Origin: Photobacterium obscurum
GTDB lineage: Bacteria; Pseudomonadota; Gammaproteobacteria; Enterobacterales; Vibrionaceae
NCBI RefSeq assembly: GCF_026191635.1
Contig: NZ_JAKRRW010000016.1
Location: 53,396-117,395 of the forward strand
Length of the DNA stretch: 64,000 nt
Direction: 5' to 3'
Shown: piece by piece, positions 16,269 to 26,399 of the stretch
Layout: every line of letters starts with the position of its first letter
Position numbering within the stretch: the first letter of the stretch is position 1
The notes under the pieces: model-generated
The model's input: the letters and a program-made list of their open reading frames with translations, nothing else
Told to the model about the DNA's origin: nothing
Databases searched by the model: none
Position numbers and translations under genes: made by a program

Positions 16269-17395
16269 TGAGTGACAATAGCAGCCAGGACAAAACGGAA
16301 CAGCCCAGCGAACAGAAGCTTCGTAAGGCCAGGGAGGAAGGTAACCTCCCCCGTTCGAAAGAGCTGGTGACCGCACTGATGACCCTGGGAGCCGCACTGC
16401 TGCTCAACGCTTTCTCGGGGGCGCTGGCAGAAATGTTTCAGGTGATCACCACCCTGAATATGAAATTACCCAAAAGTGCCGCCTTCGAGCCTGAATACAT
16501 GCTCAAGCACCTCGGTATCAGCCTAAAAGCGATGTTGCTGGCTATCGCCCCAATGCTGGGATTGCTTGTGCTCGTTACCGTACTTGCCAATATCGTCCGT
16601 GGTGGCTGGAATATCTCAAGCAAAGCCGCCCAACCCAAATTTTCCAAGCTTAACCCGATATCGGGGATCAAGCGGATGTTCTCGACCAAATCACTGGCCG
16701 AGCTGATTAAAAGTATCCTCAAGGTGGCCCTGATTGGCACCACCCTGTACCTGCTGCTGAGCAACAACCTGACCCAAATTGTGATGCTCCAGCGGCTGCC
16801 GCTCACCGAAGCGATCCTGCAGACCATCGATTTACTCTGGCAGGGGCTGTTCAGTTATGGCTTGGCCCTGCTATTGATTGCCGTTTTAGAAATGCCGTAC
16901 GCGGGTTGGGAATACACCAAGCAGTTAAAGATGACCAAACAAGAGGTCAAGGAAGAGCACAAGAACAGCGAGGGTAAGCCCGAGGTCAAAGCGAAGATCC
17001 GACAGATGCAGCGCCAGATGTCACAGCGCCAAATGATGAAGGCCGTGCCTCAGGCCGATGTCGTGATCACCAACCCGACCCACTATGCGATCGCCCTGAA
17101 ATATGATCTGGACAAGGCCAATGCCCCTTTTGTTCTGGCGAAAGGTGTTGACCAAATGGCACTGCAAATGCAGCAGGTGGCCCGACAGCATGATCGCCCG
17201 ATTGTTGAGATCCCGGCCCTCACCCGTGCAGTGTACTACTCCACGAATGAATGGCAGGAAATCCCGGCCCCGTTATATGTCGCCGTTGCCCATGTACTGA
17301 CCTTTGTCTTCCAAATGGAACAGTACCGGCAGGGACGTCAATCCCATAAACCTGAATTCCCACAAGTCACAATTCCTAAAGAATTGCGCCGCTAA
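16268..17395 (+). CDS. flhB: Flagellar export switch protein FlhB
   Basis: 375-residue membrane protein that changes export specificity from rod/hook to filament substrates. It has four transmembrane segments in 30-215 and a soluble C-domain with the autocleavage motif NPTH at 269-272, the same numbering as the enteric protein. The conserved KQEVKEEHKNSEGKPEVKAK linker precedes it. The N-terminus (DKTEQPSEQKLRKAREEGNL) is canonical. The C-terminal proline-rich tail is short. Confidence 0.95.
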   Translation: MSDNSSQDKTEQPSEQKLRKAREEGNLPRSKELVTALMTLGAALLLNAFSGALAEMFQVITTLNMKLPKSAAFEPEYMLKHLGISLKAMLLAIAPMLGLLVLVTVLANIVRGGWNISSKAAQPKFSKLNPISGIKRMFSTKSLAELIKSILKVALIGTTLYLLLSNNLTQIVMLQRLPLTEAILQTIDLLWQGLFSYGLALLLIAVLEMPYAGWEYTKQLKMTKQEVKEEHKNSEGKPEVKAKIRQMQRQMSQRQMMKAVPQADVVITNPTHYAIALKYDLDKANAPFVLAKGVDQMALQMQQVARQHDRPIVEIPALTRAVYYSTNEWQEIPAPLYVAVAHVLTFVFQMEQYRQGRQSHKPEFPQVTIPKELRR

Positions 17396-17411
17396 CCGGA
17401 ACTGAGCTGAA

Positions 17412-19514
17412 ATGAAACAAAAACTCACCCCGTTGCTACAGCTACTCGCTAAAGGACAATTGGGGATCCCGCTGCTCCTGATGATCATACTGTCGATGGT
17501 GATCCTGCCTATCCCGCCGTTTGTGCTGGATATGCTATTTACCTTTAACATCGTCCTTGCACTGCTGGTGATGCTGGTCAGTGTTTACAGCAAACGGCCA
17601 CTCGACTTCTCGGTATTTCCAAGCATCTTGCTGGTTGCGACCCTACTTCGCCTGATGCTAAACGTTGCCTCGACCCGGGTGGTGTTGCTCAACGGCCATG
17701 AAGGTGGTGCTGCGGCCGGTAAAGTGATTCAGGCATTCGGTGATGTGGTGATCGGCGGCAACTATGTGGTCGGTATGGTGGTGTTCGTGATCCTAATGAT
17801 CATTAACTTCGTCGTGATCACCAAAGGTGGCGAGCGGATTTCCGAAGTCAGCGCCCGCTTCACCCTTGATGCAATGCCTGGTAAGCAGATGGCCATTGAT
17901 GCCGATCTGAACGCCGGCATTATCGATCACAACCAGGCCAAGCGCCGCCGTGAAGACGTCGCCCAGGAAGCCGACTTCTACGGTTCGATGGATGGTGCCT
18001 CGAAGTTCGTCCGCGGCGATGCCGTAGCCGGTATGCTGATCCTGTTCATCAACATTATCGGCGGGATCAGCATTGGGGTATTCCAGTACGGCCTGTCTTT
18101 TTCTGAAGCCTTTGAAACCTATGCCCTGCTGACCATCGGTGATGGTCTGGTCGCCCAGATCCCTTCACTACTGCTGGCTACAGCCGCTGCAATCATTGTG
18201 ACCCGAGTTGCCGACAGCAACGATTTATCGAAACAAATCAGCAAACAGATGCTGGCCTCGCCAGTCATTATGTTTGTAGTCGCCGGTATTATGCTGGTGC
18301 TCGGCCTGATCCCGGGGATGCCGCACCTGGCCTTCCTCTGTTTTGCCGCCGTCATCGGCCTCGCCGGCTGGAAAATGCGCCATATGGACAGTTCGGCGGT
18401 TGACGATGAGGACTTGGCACGAGCCGAAGAAATTGTCGAGCAGCACGACCAGCCAGAGAATAAGGAGCTGGCTGCCGGCGATATTCCTTTGGTCCATGCC
18501 CTGAGCCTGAATGTCGGTTTCCGCCTGGTCAACCTGATTGACCGCCGTCAAGGGGCCGAGCTGCTCAGCCGGCTGGTCGGGATCCGTAAAACCCTCACCG
18601 AACAGCGGGGGTTTGTGATCCCGCAAATCCATGTCAAAGATGATCTCGCCCTAGAAGCCAGCCAGTACAAGATTGCCGTCAGGGGAGCCACTATCGTTCA
18701 GGCTGAACTCGAGGTCGACCGCTTGCTGGCGATCAACCCGGGCCAGGTATACGGCAATGTTGATGGCATCATCACCAAGGATCCTGCTTACGGGATGGAG
18801 GCAATCTGGATTCTGCCAACCGATAAGGATAAAGCCGTCAACCTCGGCTATACCGTTGTTGACCATGCGACCATTATCTCGACCCATGTCAGCAAGGTGG
18901 TCAACGATCATATTGACGATATTCTGAGCCCGGAAGAAGTCTCGGGCGTCGTCGAGCGACTGGCCAGCCTGAATAGTAAGCTGGCAGATGATCTACAGCA
19001 GAAATTGAATCCGCAGCAGCTACTAAGGGTATTTCGCCAGCTGACGACCGACGGAGTGTCGCTGGCTGATATTGTCACGATTGCCAACTCACTGGTGGAA
19101 TCGGCAGAGCTCTCTCAGGATCCGATTTTGCTTGCTGCCGATGTCCGCTGCGTGTTGCGCCGGGTGCTGCTCGGTAGCTTAATTGGTATGCGCGCGGATG
19201 TTCCGGCGGTCACCCTGTCCGGCGAGCTGGAAAATGTGCTGCTTGGCGCCCTCAGCCAGGCGCAGTCTGGCGGACATGTCCAGCTAGACGGATTTGCCCT
19301 GGAACCTACCGTTATCGAGAAGCTCCAGCGCAGCCTGCCTGAGGTGCTGGACAATATGCGGCTTCACGGCCACAGCCCAATCCTGCTGGTTCTGCCGCAA
19401 TTACGCCCGCTGCTCGCACGCTATGCCCGGGTTTGCGCCCGAGGCTTGCATGTCTTGTCCTTCAATGAAATCCCGGATGATAAAAACGTCTCTGTGGTCG
19501 GAAATATGGGCTAA
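17412..19514 (+). CDS. flhA: Flagellar export apparatus protein FlhA
   Basis: 700-residue export-gate protein, proton/sodium-driven engine and docking platform for chaperones. The N-terminal ~330 residues hold eight transmembrane segments with the FHIPEP signature region (TLLRLMLNVASTRVVLLNGH; GGERISEVSARFTLDAMPGK; MDGASKFVRGDAVAG). The cytoplasmic domain (about 350-700) has the four-subdomain pattern, ending RPLLARYARVCARGLHVLSF. It is the last gene of the fliM operon, followed by a 85-bp gap to the convergent crbS. Confidence 0.96.
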   Translation: MKQKLTPLLQLLAKGQLGIPLLLMIILSMVILPIPPFVLDMLFTFNIVLALLVMLVSVYSKRPLDFSVFPSILLVATLLRLMLNVASTRVVLLNGHEGGAAAGKVIQAFGDVVIGGNYVVGMVVFVILMIINFVVITKGGERISEVSARFTLDAMPGKQMAIDADLNAGIIDHNQAKRRREDVAQEADFYGSMDGASKFVRGDAVAGMLILFINIIGGISIGVFQYGLSFSEAFETYALLTIGDGLVAQIPSLLLATAAAIIVTRVADSNDLSKQISKQMLASPVIMFVVAGIMLVLGLIPGMPHLAFLCFAAVIGLAGWKMRHMDSSAVDDEDLARAEEIVEQHDQPENKELAAGDIPLVHALSLNVGFRLVNLIDRRQGAELLSRLVGIRKTLTEQRGFVIPQIHVKDDLALEASQYKIAVRGATIVQAELEVDRLLAINPGQVYGNVDGIITKDPAYGMEAIWILPTDKDKAVNLGYTVVDHATIISTHVSKVVNDHIDDILSPEEVSGVVERLASLNSKLADDLQQKLNPQQLLRVFRQLTTDGVSLADIVTIANSLVESAELSQDPILLAADVRCVLRRVLLGSLIGMRADVPAVTLSGELENVLLGALSQAQSGGHVQLDGFALEPTVIEKLQRSLPEVLDNMRLHGHSPILLVLPQLRPLLARYARVCARGLHVLSFNEIPDDKNVSVVGNMG

Positions 19515-19553
19515 CCAGAGCCATACTTTCATCCCGTGACATAAAGCCTCTTC

Positions 19554-19587
19554 GAAAAAACACCGCGCCAGCCTAGTTGCTGGCGTG
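19554..19587 (-). terminator. Intrinsic terminator of crbS
   Basis: Stem CGCCAGC / GCTGGCG with loop CTAGTT (19566-19585), extendable by two pairs, followed on the minus strand by a six-T tract a few bases beyond. It lies in the gap between the convergent flhA and crbS stops, so it may also slow read-through from flhA. Confidence 0.7.
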
Positions 19588-19599
19588 ACTTCTTTCAGC

Positions 19600-22500
19600 T
19601 CACCCCATCTCCCGTACATACTGGTTAAGCAGCGCCCGCAGCTTCAGTGGTTTTACCGGCTTACTGATAAAGCTAAAGCCATGGCCACGAATCGTCTGCT
19701 GAGTTTCCGTTGTTCGATCCGCGCTAATTATCGCCCCCTTAAAGGTTTTGCCAAGCCGCAAGCTACACTGTTGCAGTACCTGCAATCCCGTCTGGCCGTT
19801 GGTCAGGTGATAGTCACTCAGCACAAAGTCAGGCAACCAGTCATCATCAAGTTGCTGCATCGCACCAGCTACCGTTTCGGCCAATCGGACATCGCACCCC
19901 CAACGCGCCAGCAGCGTTTCCATTCCCAGCAAAATATCTGGCTCATTATCGACACACAGCACTTTGATATCCGCCAGCGGTGCAGCCTTTGCCTCAACCG
20001 GTTTCGCCGGCTCCACCTTATGAGTAACAACACCACGTTGAACACCGAGTTCAAAGACCGTGCCTCGCCCGGGCCAAGACCGCAATGACAACTGATGTTC
20101 CAGTACCCGGCTTATCCCGCGAGCTATCGCCAAGCCGAGGCCAAGACCATGTTCCACCCCGCTCCGTTCAATACGGGTAAACTCATCAAAGATATGAGCC
20201 TGCTTTTCCTCTGGGATTCCCGGCCCATTATCCCAGACTTCAATCTGTAACTGCCCCTGCTTTCGACGTACACCCAGCACCACTTTCCCATTCGGGTTAT
20301 AGCGAAAGGCATTGGTCAAAAAGTTCTGCAATGCCCGCCGCAGCAGCTTGGGATCAGAAACAATCACTGCATCGCTATTGACCACCTCAAACGTGATCCC
20401 CTGCTGGCGTGCCAGCGCACTGAACTCCGCATTCAAAGTATTGAGTACTTCACTGACCGGAAACGGATGGAGATTAATCTGCAGTTTGCCCGCCTCAAGG
20501 CGCGAAACATCCAGCAGATCACCAATCAAATCTTCGGCAGCCCCCAGCGCACTTTCGATATGGTGGGCCAGTTTGGTCGTTTCCTGATCTTTCGCCACCT
20601 CCGTCAGCGAGGAGGAGAACAGCCTTGCTGCATTGAGTGGCTGCATCAGATCGTGGCTCACCGCCGCCAGAAAACGGCCCTTCGAGTGAGCCTGCTGCTC
20701 CGCCTGCTGGGTTGCCGAGACAAGCCTGCGATTAAGCTGCTCCAGCTCCTGGGTTCGCTGCTTAACCCGCCCCTCGAGGTTTTCATTGGCTTCTTTGAGC
20801 GCCTGCTCGGCCTTGCGAAAGGCAGTAATATCGGTAAAGCTCATGACGAAACCACCGCCTGGCATCGGATTGCCCTGCACCTCTATCACCTGGCCATCCG
20901 GCCGGATCCGCGATGAAGTATGGGCCGTCCCCCGCTGAAGGTGCTCGACCCGTTTGGCAACATGCAACTCGGGATCTCCCGGGCCGCATAGCCCCAACCT
21001 GGCATTGTGGCGAATCACATCGGCAATCGGCCGACCAACCTGGATCAGCCCCGGCGGGAAAGTAAACATCTCCAGATAGCGCTGGTTCCAGGCCACCAGC
21101 CGAAGCTGCTTGTCGACCACCGTTATACCTTGGCTAATGTGTTCAATCGCCCCTTGTAACAGACCGCGGCTGAAATCAAACAGCTCGGATGCCTCATCGA
21201 CAATCGTCGCAACCTCCTCCAGTTGCATATTTCGCCCCTGCAGTGCCGAGGTCAGTACCAAGCGGGCCGATGAGGCGCCAAACACCCCGGCCAGCACCCG
21301 CTCGGTATGACGGATCAGTGCCGCCGACGCCTGCTGCTGGGGCAATAACGACTCCTGATGCTGATCGGCAAACTGGCGAAAGGCATTGCGGACCCGCTTG
21401 CGGCCAACAAAACGGGCGGCCAGCATTTCCAGCTCGGCAACCGTTACTCGAGTCTGGTACAGGCTGGCATTGTCTGTTTCCGGCAAAGGCGCACCGACAA
21501 ACGTCGCCGCTTGCAGGCGCTCAGTGAGCGACGAGCGGGTCGCCAGGGACACCATGACATAAAGGGAAATATTGACGATCAGGCTGAGCAACATCCCCCA
21601 GTCGACGGCACTGAGATCATGCAGAATCGGCCACTGCGGCGGCGTCAGCAGCCAGAGCAACAAGTTTGTCTCGGCTGTGCCTGCCAGCATGTTGGTCTGG
21701 CCCATCATGGTGATCACCCATATTGCCGAGCCCCCCAGCAAACCAGCATAAACCCCCTTTCGGTTACCTTCACGCCAGTAAATACCGCCTAACAAGGCAG
21801 GGGCAAACTGGGCAATCGCAGCAAACGACAACAAGCCAATGGCCGATAGCGACGGGATCTCATCCAGCACCTGGTAGAACCCCCATGCCGCCAGCAATAG
21901 CAGCAAGATCAAGGCGCGCCTGACATTCAGCAACAAACCGGAAAAGGCACTGAAGTTGCGGTCAGAAACCCGTAGCCGTCGCAATAGCAATGGCAGAACC
22001 AAATCATTGGATACCATGATCGCCAGCGCAATCGTCGAGACAATCACCATACCGCTCGCCGCGGAGGTACCGCCAAGGAAAGCCAGCAGGGCAATACTAT
22101 CGGCACCTTGCAGCAACGGCAGGTTGATCACATAGGTATCAGCAGCAATACTCGGCAGCAGCACCTGGCCGGTCAGCGCCAAGGGCACGACAAAAACCCC
22201 CATCAGCAGCAGGTACAGCGGGAAGACCCAGCGGGCCATGTGCAGATCCTGGGCCCGGTTATTTTCGACGACAATCGTATGGAACTGGCGCGGCAGACAG
22301 ATAATCGCAGCCATCGTGAGTATCATGTGGATCAGCAGGCTACCAATATGCGGTGTGCTCGGCTGCAGGTATTCCTGCTTCACCGCCTGCAGATCCGGCA
22401 GTTCGAACAGTAAACCCACCGCAAACACCCCGACAATCAAAAAAGCGGCCAGCTTGACCAGCGACTCAAACGCAACCGCCATCATCATTCCGCGATGGTG

Positions 22501-23043
22501 TTCGGTGGTATCGATATGCCGGGTACCAAACAGAACGGTAAATGCCGCCAGTGCCAAAGTTACCAGCCAGGCGGTATCAATCTCGCCATCTTGCTGGCCC
22601 AGGTCCGGCGCAATTTGTTCCAGTCCCATGGTAATGCCACGCAGCTGCAGGGCGATGTACGGCAAGATCCCGACCACCGCAATAATCGTCACCAGTACAG
22701 CCAGCCCCTGTGACTTACCGTAACGGGCCGCAATAAAATCGGCAATAGAGGTGATGTGCTCACGCTTGGCGATCAGGATCAGCCGCGCCAGAATGCGCCA
22801 GCCAATGGTAAACACCAGGATCGGCGCAACATAGATAGGTAGAAAGGACCAAATATTTTGGCTGGCCTGCCCGACCGTGCCATAGAAGGTCCATGAGGTG
22901 CAGTAGACTGCAATCGAGAGGCTGTAGATCCACGGCCGCCAGCTTGCCATCCACTGTGTTTTTTTATCGCCATACCAGGCGATAAAAAACAGCAGCCCGA
23001 GGTAGGCCAGTGAGACCGGCACGACAATCCATCCTTGTGCCAT
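19600..23043 (-). CDS. crbS: Transporter-linked hybrid sensor kinase, CrbS-type
   Basis: 1147 residues. Residues 1-500 are a sodium/solute symporter (SLC5-like) domain with about 13 hydrophobic segments; ~530-600 is the STAC linker helix domain (TVAELEMLAARFVGRKRVRN); ~620-745 a PAS domain (GAIEHISQGITVVDKQLRLV); the HisKA site is His797 (AAVSHDLMQPLNAAR); the HATPase has DNGPGIPEE (~937) and GLGLGLAIARG; a C-terminal receiver has its acceptor at Asp1077 (LSDYHLTNGQ). In Vibrio, CrbS with CrbR activates acs in the acetate switch; acs lies 4 kb away here. The start ATG 23043 follows AGGGAAG; a longer frame is not needed. The true CrbR partner is not in the window. Confidence 0.85.
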   Translation of the reverse strand: MAQGWIVVPVSLAYLGLLFFIAWYGDKKTQWMASWRPWIYSLSIAVYCTSWTFYGTVGQASQNIWSFLPIYVAPILVFTIGWRILARLILIAKREHITSIADFIAARYGKSQGLAVLVTIIAVVGILPYIALQLRGITMGLEQIAPDLGQQDGEIDTAWLVTLALAAFTVLFGTRHIDTTEHHRGMMMAVAFESLVKLAAFLIVGVFAVGLLFELPDLQAVKQEYLQPSTPHIGSLLIHMILTMAAIICLPRQFHTIVVENNRAQDLHMARWVFPLYLLLMGVFVVPLALTGQVLLPSIAADTYVINLPLLQGADSIALLAFLGGTSAASGMVIVSTIALAIMVSNDLVLPLLLRRLRVSDRNFSAFSGLLLNVRRALILLLLLAAWGFYQVLDEIPSLSAIGLLSFAAIAQFAPALLGGIYWREGNRKGVYAGLLGGSAIWVITMMGQTNMLAGTAETNLLLWLLTPPQWPILHDLSAVDWGMLLSLIVNISLYVMVSLATRSSLTERLQAATFVGAPLPETDNASLYQTRVTVAELEMLAARFVGRKRVRNAFRQFADQHQESLLPQQQASAALIRHTERVLAGVFGASSARLVLTSALQGRNMQLEEVATIVDEASELFDFSRGLLQGAIEHISQGITVVDKQLRLVAWNQRYLEMFTFPPGLIQVGRPIADVIRHNARLGLCGPGDPELHVAKRVEHLQRGTAHTSSRIRPDGQVIEVQGNPMPGGGFVMSFTDITAFRKAEQALKEANENLEGRVKQRTQELEQLNRRLVSATQQAEQQAHSKGRFLAAVSHDLMQPLNAARLFSSSLTEVAKDQETTKLAHHIESALGAAEDLIGDLLDVSRLEAGKLQINLHPFPVSEVLNTLNAEFSALARQQGITFEVVNSDAVIVSDPKLLRRALQNFLTNAFRYNPNGKVVLGVRRKQGQLQIEVWDNGPGIPEEKQAHIFDEFTRIERSGVEHGLGLGLAIARGISRVLEHQLSLRSWPGRGTVFELGVQRGVVTHKVEPAKPVEAKAAPLADIKVLCVDNEPDILLGMETLLARWGCDVRLAETVAGAMQQLDDDWLPDFVLSDYHLTNGQTGLQVLQQCSLRLGKTFKGAIISADRTTETQQTIRGHGFSFISKPVKPLKLRALLNQYVREMG

Positions 23044-23173
23044 GATACTTCCCTGAAATGTTAAGAGTGAGTTACCAACATGGTAACGAATCCACTCGGC
23101 TTCACTCAATCAGGGCGATCACAGTTCTTCGGCCAGATCGCGTTATTGCCGGTCTTACAGGGTTATATTGGGG

Positions 23174-24337
23174 TTAGCTGTGCGTCACCACACTCTGGCG
23201 AGGCTGAGATTCGACCTTCATCAACAATACCGGCACGCCCATTACCGCCATCAGCCAGAACAGATCGGCTCCCCAGATCCCGTAAAGCCAACCGCTCAGC
23301 GCAGTCATCATCGCCATAAACGCCCCCATCGGCAACGCATTATACAGCGCCTGCAGTGCGACCATCTGGTTGCTCTGGGCATGCTGAATATAACGGATCG
23401 TCGCCAAATGACAGGCAGCAAACGTGATCCCATGCAGTGCCTGCGACATCACCAGTGCCGGCAGCTCGGTCATCGTCGCCGTTAAACCCCAGCGCAACAA
23501 TACGCCAAATGCGGCTAAGCGGAACATCGCCGAGATACTCCAGCCCGCAAATAACCGCTTGCTCATGGCAAAGACAGCGACCTCGGCAACCACACTGAAG
23601 CTCCACAAATAACCAATCACTGCCTCACTGTATCCCACTTCTTTCCAGTAGATCGCACTGAAGCTGTAGTAAGCCGCGTGGCTTCCCTGCAACAACGCAA
23701 CCGCACCAAGGAAGCGAACAACCTGGCTGTCACGCATGAGCTGCATCAGTGCCGGGCGAGCCTGATCATGGCTCGTCTCAGACTTGGGAGCAATAGTTGG
23801 CTGGCGCATTGACAGTACCAACGCTGCCATCAAACCCGATGCGGCGACCCATGGGATCACCTCAGGGCTATATTCAGCAGCCAGCAGGCCGACCACGGTT
23901 GAACCAGCGATAAAGGCAATGGAGCCCCACAACCGGGTACGACCATAGTCTAAGTGACCATCTTTGGCATAATGATTGGCCAATGCATCAGACAACGGCA
24001 CAATCGGACCGACCAGCATATTATAGATGACGGTAACAATAGTAAGCGCCCACAAACTTCCACCACAATAGATATAGACGATACAGCTGATCAATGCCGC
24101 CAGGGCAAACCAGCGCAGTGCCGGGATCAAATGCTCTGCCTTGTGGATACGCGGGGTGATCACCAGGTTCGCCAAGCAGCGTACGCCGAAGCCCAACCCC
24201 AGTAACAAGCCAATATTCGAGGCGCTTACCCCCAAATCGGCCAGCCACAGCGCCCAGAAGGGAAGATAAACACCATAGTTAAAGAAAAATCCAAGCAGGT
24301 ACTGCGAGGTCCACCCATAAGGGCTACTACGAAACAT
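23174..24337 (-). CDS. HcaT-like MFS transporter
   Basis: 387-residue major facilitator protein with about 12 transmembrane segments, of the 3-phenylpropionate transporter (HcaT)/nucleoside-symporter-like branch: SPYGWTSQYLLGFFFNYGVY at the N-terminus, YGRTRLWGSIAFIAGS between TM4 and TM5. The start ATG 24337 follows TAGGAC; the longer open frame upstream has no transporter-like sequence. The substrate is unknown; the neighbouring CrbS/acs genes hint at, but do not prove, a small organic acid. It is divergent from the DUF294 gene across about 200 bp. Confidence 0.8.
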   Translation of the reverse strand: MFRSSPYGWTSQYLLGFFFNYGVYLPFWALWLADLGVSASNIGLLLGLGFGVRCLANLVITPRIHKAEHLIPALRWFALAALISCIVYIYCGGSLWALTIVTVIYNMLVGPIVPLSDALANHYAKDGHLDYGRTRLWGSIAFIAGSTVVGLLAAEYSPEVIPWVAASGLMAALVLSMRQPTIAPKSETSHDQARPALMQLMRDSQVVRFLGAVALLQGSHAAYYSFSAIYWKEVGYSEAVIGYLWSFSVVAEVAVFAMSKRLFAGWSISAMFRLAAFGVLLRWGLTATMTELPALVMSQALHGITFAACHLATIRYIQHAQSNQMVALQALYNALPMGAFMAMMTALSGWLYGIWGADLFWLMAVMGVPVLLMKVESQPRQSVVTHS

Positions 24338-24541
24338 GCCATGTCCTATATGCAGAGAGAGGTATAAAGAGCGCCTATTATGCCGAATTCGACAGCATCC
24401 CCCCAACGAAATTATCAGACAATTTTGCTTCCTCTTTTCTGACTGTAGACTAAAGTCGTCTGGAGCCAATGCCGATCCTGGGCGACACTGCATGCATGAC
24501 TGCCAAACCTTTTACAGTGCCTAACGCACTCAATAAGCCGG

Positions 24542-26353
24542 ATGGTTGCTATGCCTGATAAGTTCGATACCTCACTGCCCCCCTTTGATCGCCTTAGCCA
24601 TCAGCAACAACAGGCGTTGGTTGATGCCCTGGATGTCGCTTACTACCGGGTTGGCGACATCATTATTGATGCAGAGGAAGCCGCAACCCAGCTGTACATC
24701 ATCATCAAGGGCAGTGTTGAAGAGAGCTCGGCTGACGGCAAGGAAATCTACGCCCACTATACCGCCGACGACATGTTTGATGTCCGTTCGCAACTGGAAC
24801 ACCGCAGCCGCCACCGCTATACCGCACTGGAAGATACGCTGTGCTACCTGCTACCACGCGATTTATTTGTCACGTTTTACCAGTCAAACAGCCAGTTTTC
24901 CGCCTACTTTGACAGTAATCTCGCCCGCCGACAGGAATTACTGGAAGAAGCCCAGCGCCAGCAGAATCTGGCAGAATTCATACTGACCAAGGTCAATGAC
25001 GACAACATCCAGCCCTGCCTGGTCGTGCCCTGTGATACCGACCTCAAGACAGTCACCGAACAGATGCGCAGCAAGGGGATGGATGCAGCGTTGGTAAAGC
25101 TCAATGCCACCCCGCAATATGGCATCGTCACCCGAACCAACCTGCTCCATGCGGTGATGCTCGACAACCTCAGCGCGACGACGCAGGTTAGCCAGGTAGC
25201 CACGACCCCGGTTATCAGTGTCAACAAAGGCGACTTCCTATTTAATGCCATGCTTGCCATGACCCGACACAAGGTCAAACGGGTTCAAGTTTTGGATGGT
25301 GGCCAGGTTGCGGGCATGCTGGATCTTACCCAGGTGCTGAGTCTGTTCTCGACCCATTCGCACGTCCTGACCCTGCGAATCGCACGGGCAGAAACCATTG
25401 AAGAGCTCGCCATGGCAGCCAGCAGCCAGCACCGACTGGTGGAGACCCTGTTCAACAATGGCATCCATACCTTATTCGTGATGGAGCTCATCGCAACCGT
25501 CAACGAACAAATCATAGAGAAAGCTTTTCAGCTTGTGGTACCGCAAGAGATGCACAATCACTGCTGCTTTATGGTCATGGGGTCAGAGGGGCGCGGAGAG
25601 CAGATTTTAAAAACCGATCAGGACAATGCTCTGATCATTCAAGACGGGATCGACTGGCCAGAATGCCAACAGGTGATGGAGCAGCTGACCCATACCCTGC
25701 ACCAACTCGGTTACCCGTTATGTCCCGGTAAGGTCATGGTCAACAACCCCAAGTGGGTCAAGCACCAAAGTGAGTGGTTACATACTATCAGTGAATACAC
25801 CCAGGCTGGTAACGAGGCAACGATGATGGAGCTTGCGATTTTGGCCGACAGCCATGCTGTCGCAGGCAATCGCGCCCTGCTAGCCCCCCTGCAAGCACAC
25901 CTTCACCAACAGTTGGCCGACCAGGAATTACTGCTAGCCACCTTCACCCGGCCGGCTCTGAAATTCAGTGTGCCGCTGACCTTATTTGGCAAGCTCAAAG
26001 CCAGCAAGGAAGGGCTGGATATCAAACGGGGCGGTGTCTTTCCTATCGTGCATGGGATCCGTGCCCTTGCCTTGGAACACGGTATCGCTGACAACAATAC
26101 TTTCCAGCGTATTCAGCAGTTAGAAAACCACAAGGTGCTAGAACCCAGTACTGCATCAAACTTGAGTGAGGCGCTGAAGCTCTTTATCAAGCTCCGGCTC
26201 AGGCAGCAACTGGATCATCAGACCAACGGCCTGCATCAGCAGCTCAATATTAGCTATCTCAGCCGAACCGAACGAGACCTATTGCGACACAGCCTGCACG
26301 TGGTCAAAAAATTCAAAGAATGGCTGGGCTATCACTATCAAATAAGAGACTAG
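24542..26353 (+). CDS. cNMP-binding/CBS/DUF294 nucleotidyltransferase-like protein
   Basis: 603 residues in four parts: a cyclic-nucleotide-binding beta-roll (~10-125, YRVGDIIIDAEEAATQLYII), a CBS pair (~155-275), a DUF294 GlnD-like nucleotidyltransferase domain with the metal motif GSEGRGEQILKTDQDNAL (~350-367), and a DUF294 C-terminal helical domain (~470-600). Similar proteins in Vibrionaceae sit between the CrbS region and acs. The beta-roll pocket lacks an obvious R-x-A phosphate-binding motif, so ligand binding is uncertain. Either ATG 24542 or 24551 could be the start; neither has a strong ribosome site. Function unproven; probably a signal-linked nucleotidyltransferase. Confidence 0.8.
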   Translation: MVAMPDKFDTSLPPFDRLSHQQQQALVDALDVAYYRVGDIIIDAEEAATQLYIIIKGSVEESSADGKEIYAHYTADDMFDVRSQLEHRSRHRYTALEDTLCYLLPRDLFVTFYQSNSQFSAYFDSNLARRQELLEEAQRQQNLAEFILTKVNDDNIQPCLVVPCDTDLKTVTEQMRSKGMDAALVKLNATPQYGIVTRTNLLHAVMLDNLSATTQVSQVATTPVISVNKGDFLFNAMLAMTRHKVKRVQVLDGGQVAGMLDLTQVLSLFSTHSHVLTLRIARAETIEELAMAASSQHRLVETLFNNGIHTLFVMELIATVNEQIIEKAFQLVVPQEMHNHCCFMVMGSEGRGEQILKTDQDNALIIQDGIDWPECQQVMEQLTHTLHQLGYPLCPGKVMVNNPKWVKHQSEWLHTISEYTQAGNEATMMELAILADSHAVAGNRALLAPLQAHLHQQLADQELLLATFTRPALKFSVPLTLFGKLKASKEGLDIKRGGVFPIVHGIRALALEHGIADNNTFQRIQQLENHKVLEPSTASNLSEALKLFIKLRLRQQLDHQTNGLHQQLNISYLSRTERDLLRHSLHVVKKFKEWLGYHYQIRD

Positions 26354-26399
26354 AAACCAAAAAGACCAGGAATTAGTTGGCTAAGGACAAGAGAAGATA

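Noticed and set aside
20467..23319. Several plus-strand open frames opposite crbS
   Set aside because: Their predicted products are Arg/Pro/His-rich and low in family-like patterns, typical of the antisense of a GC-rich gene.
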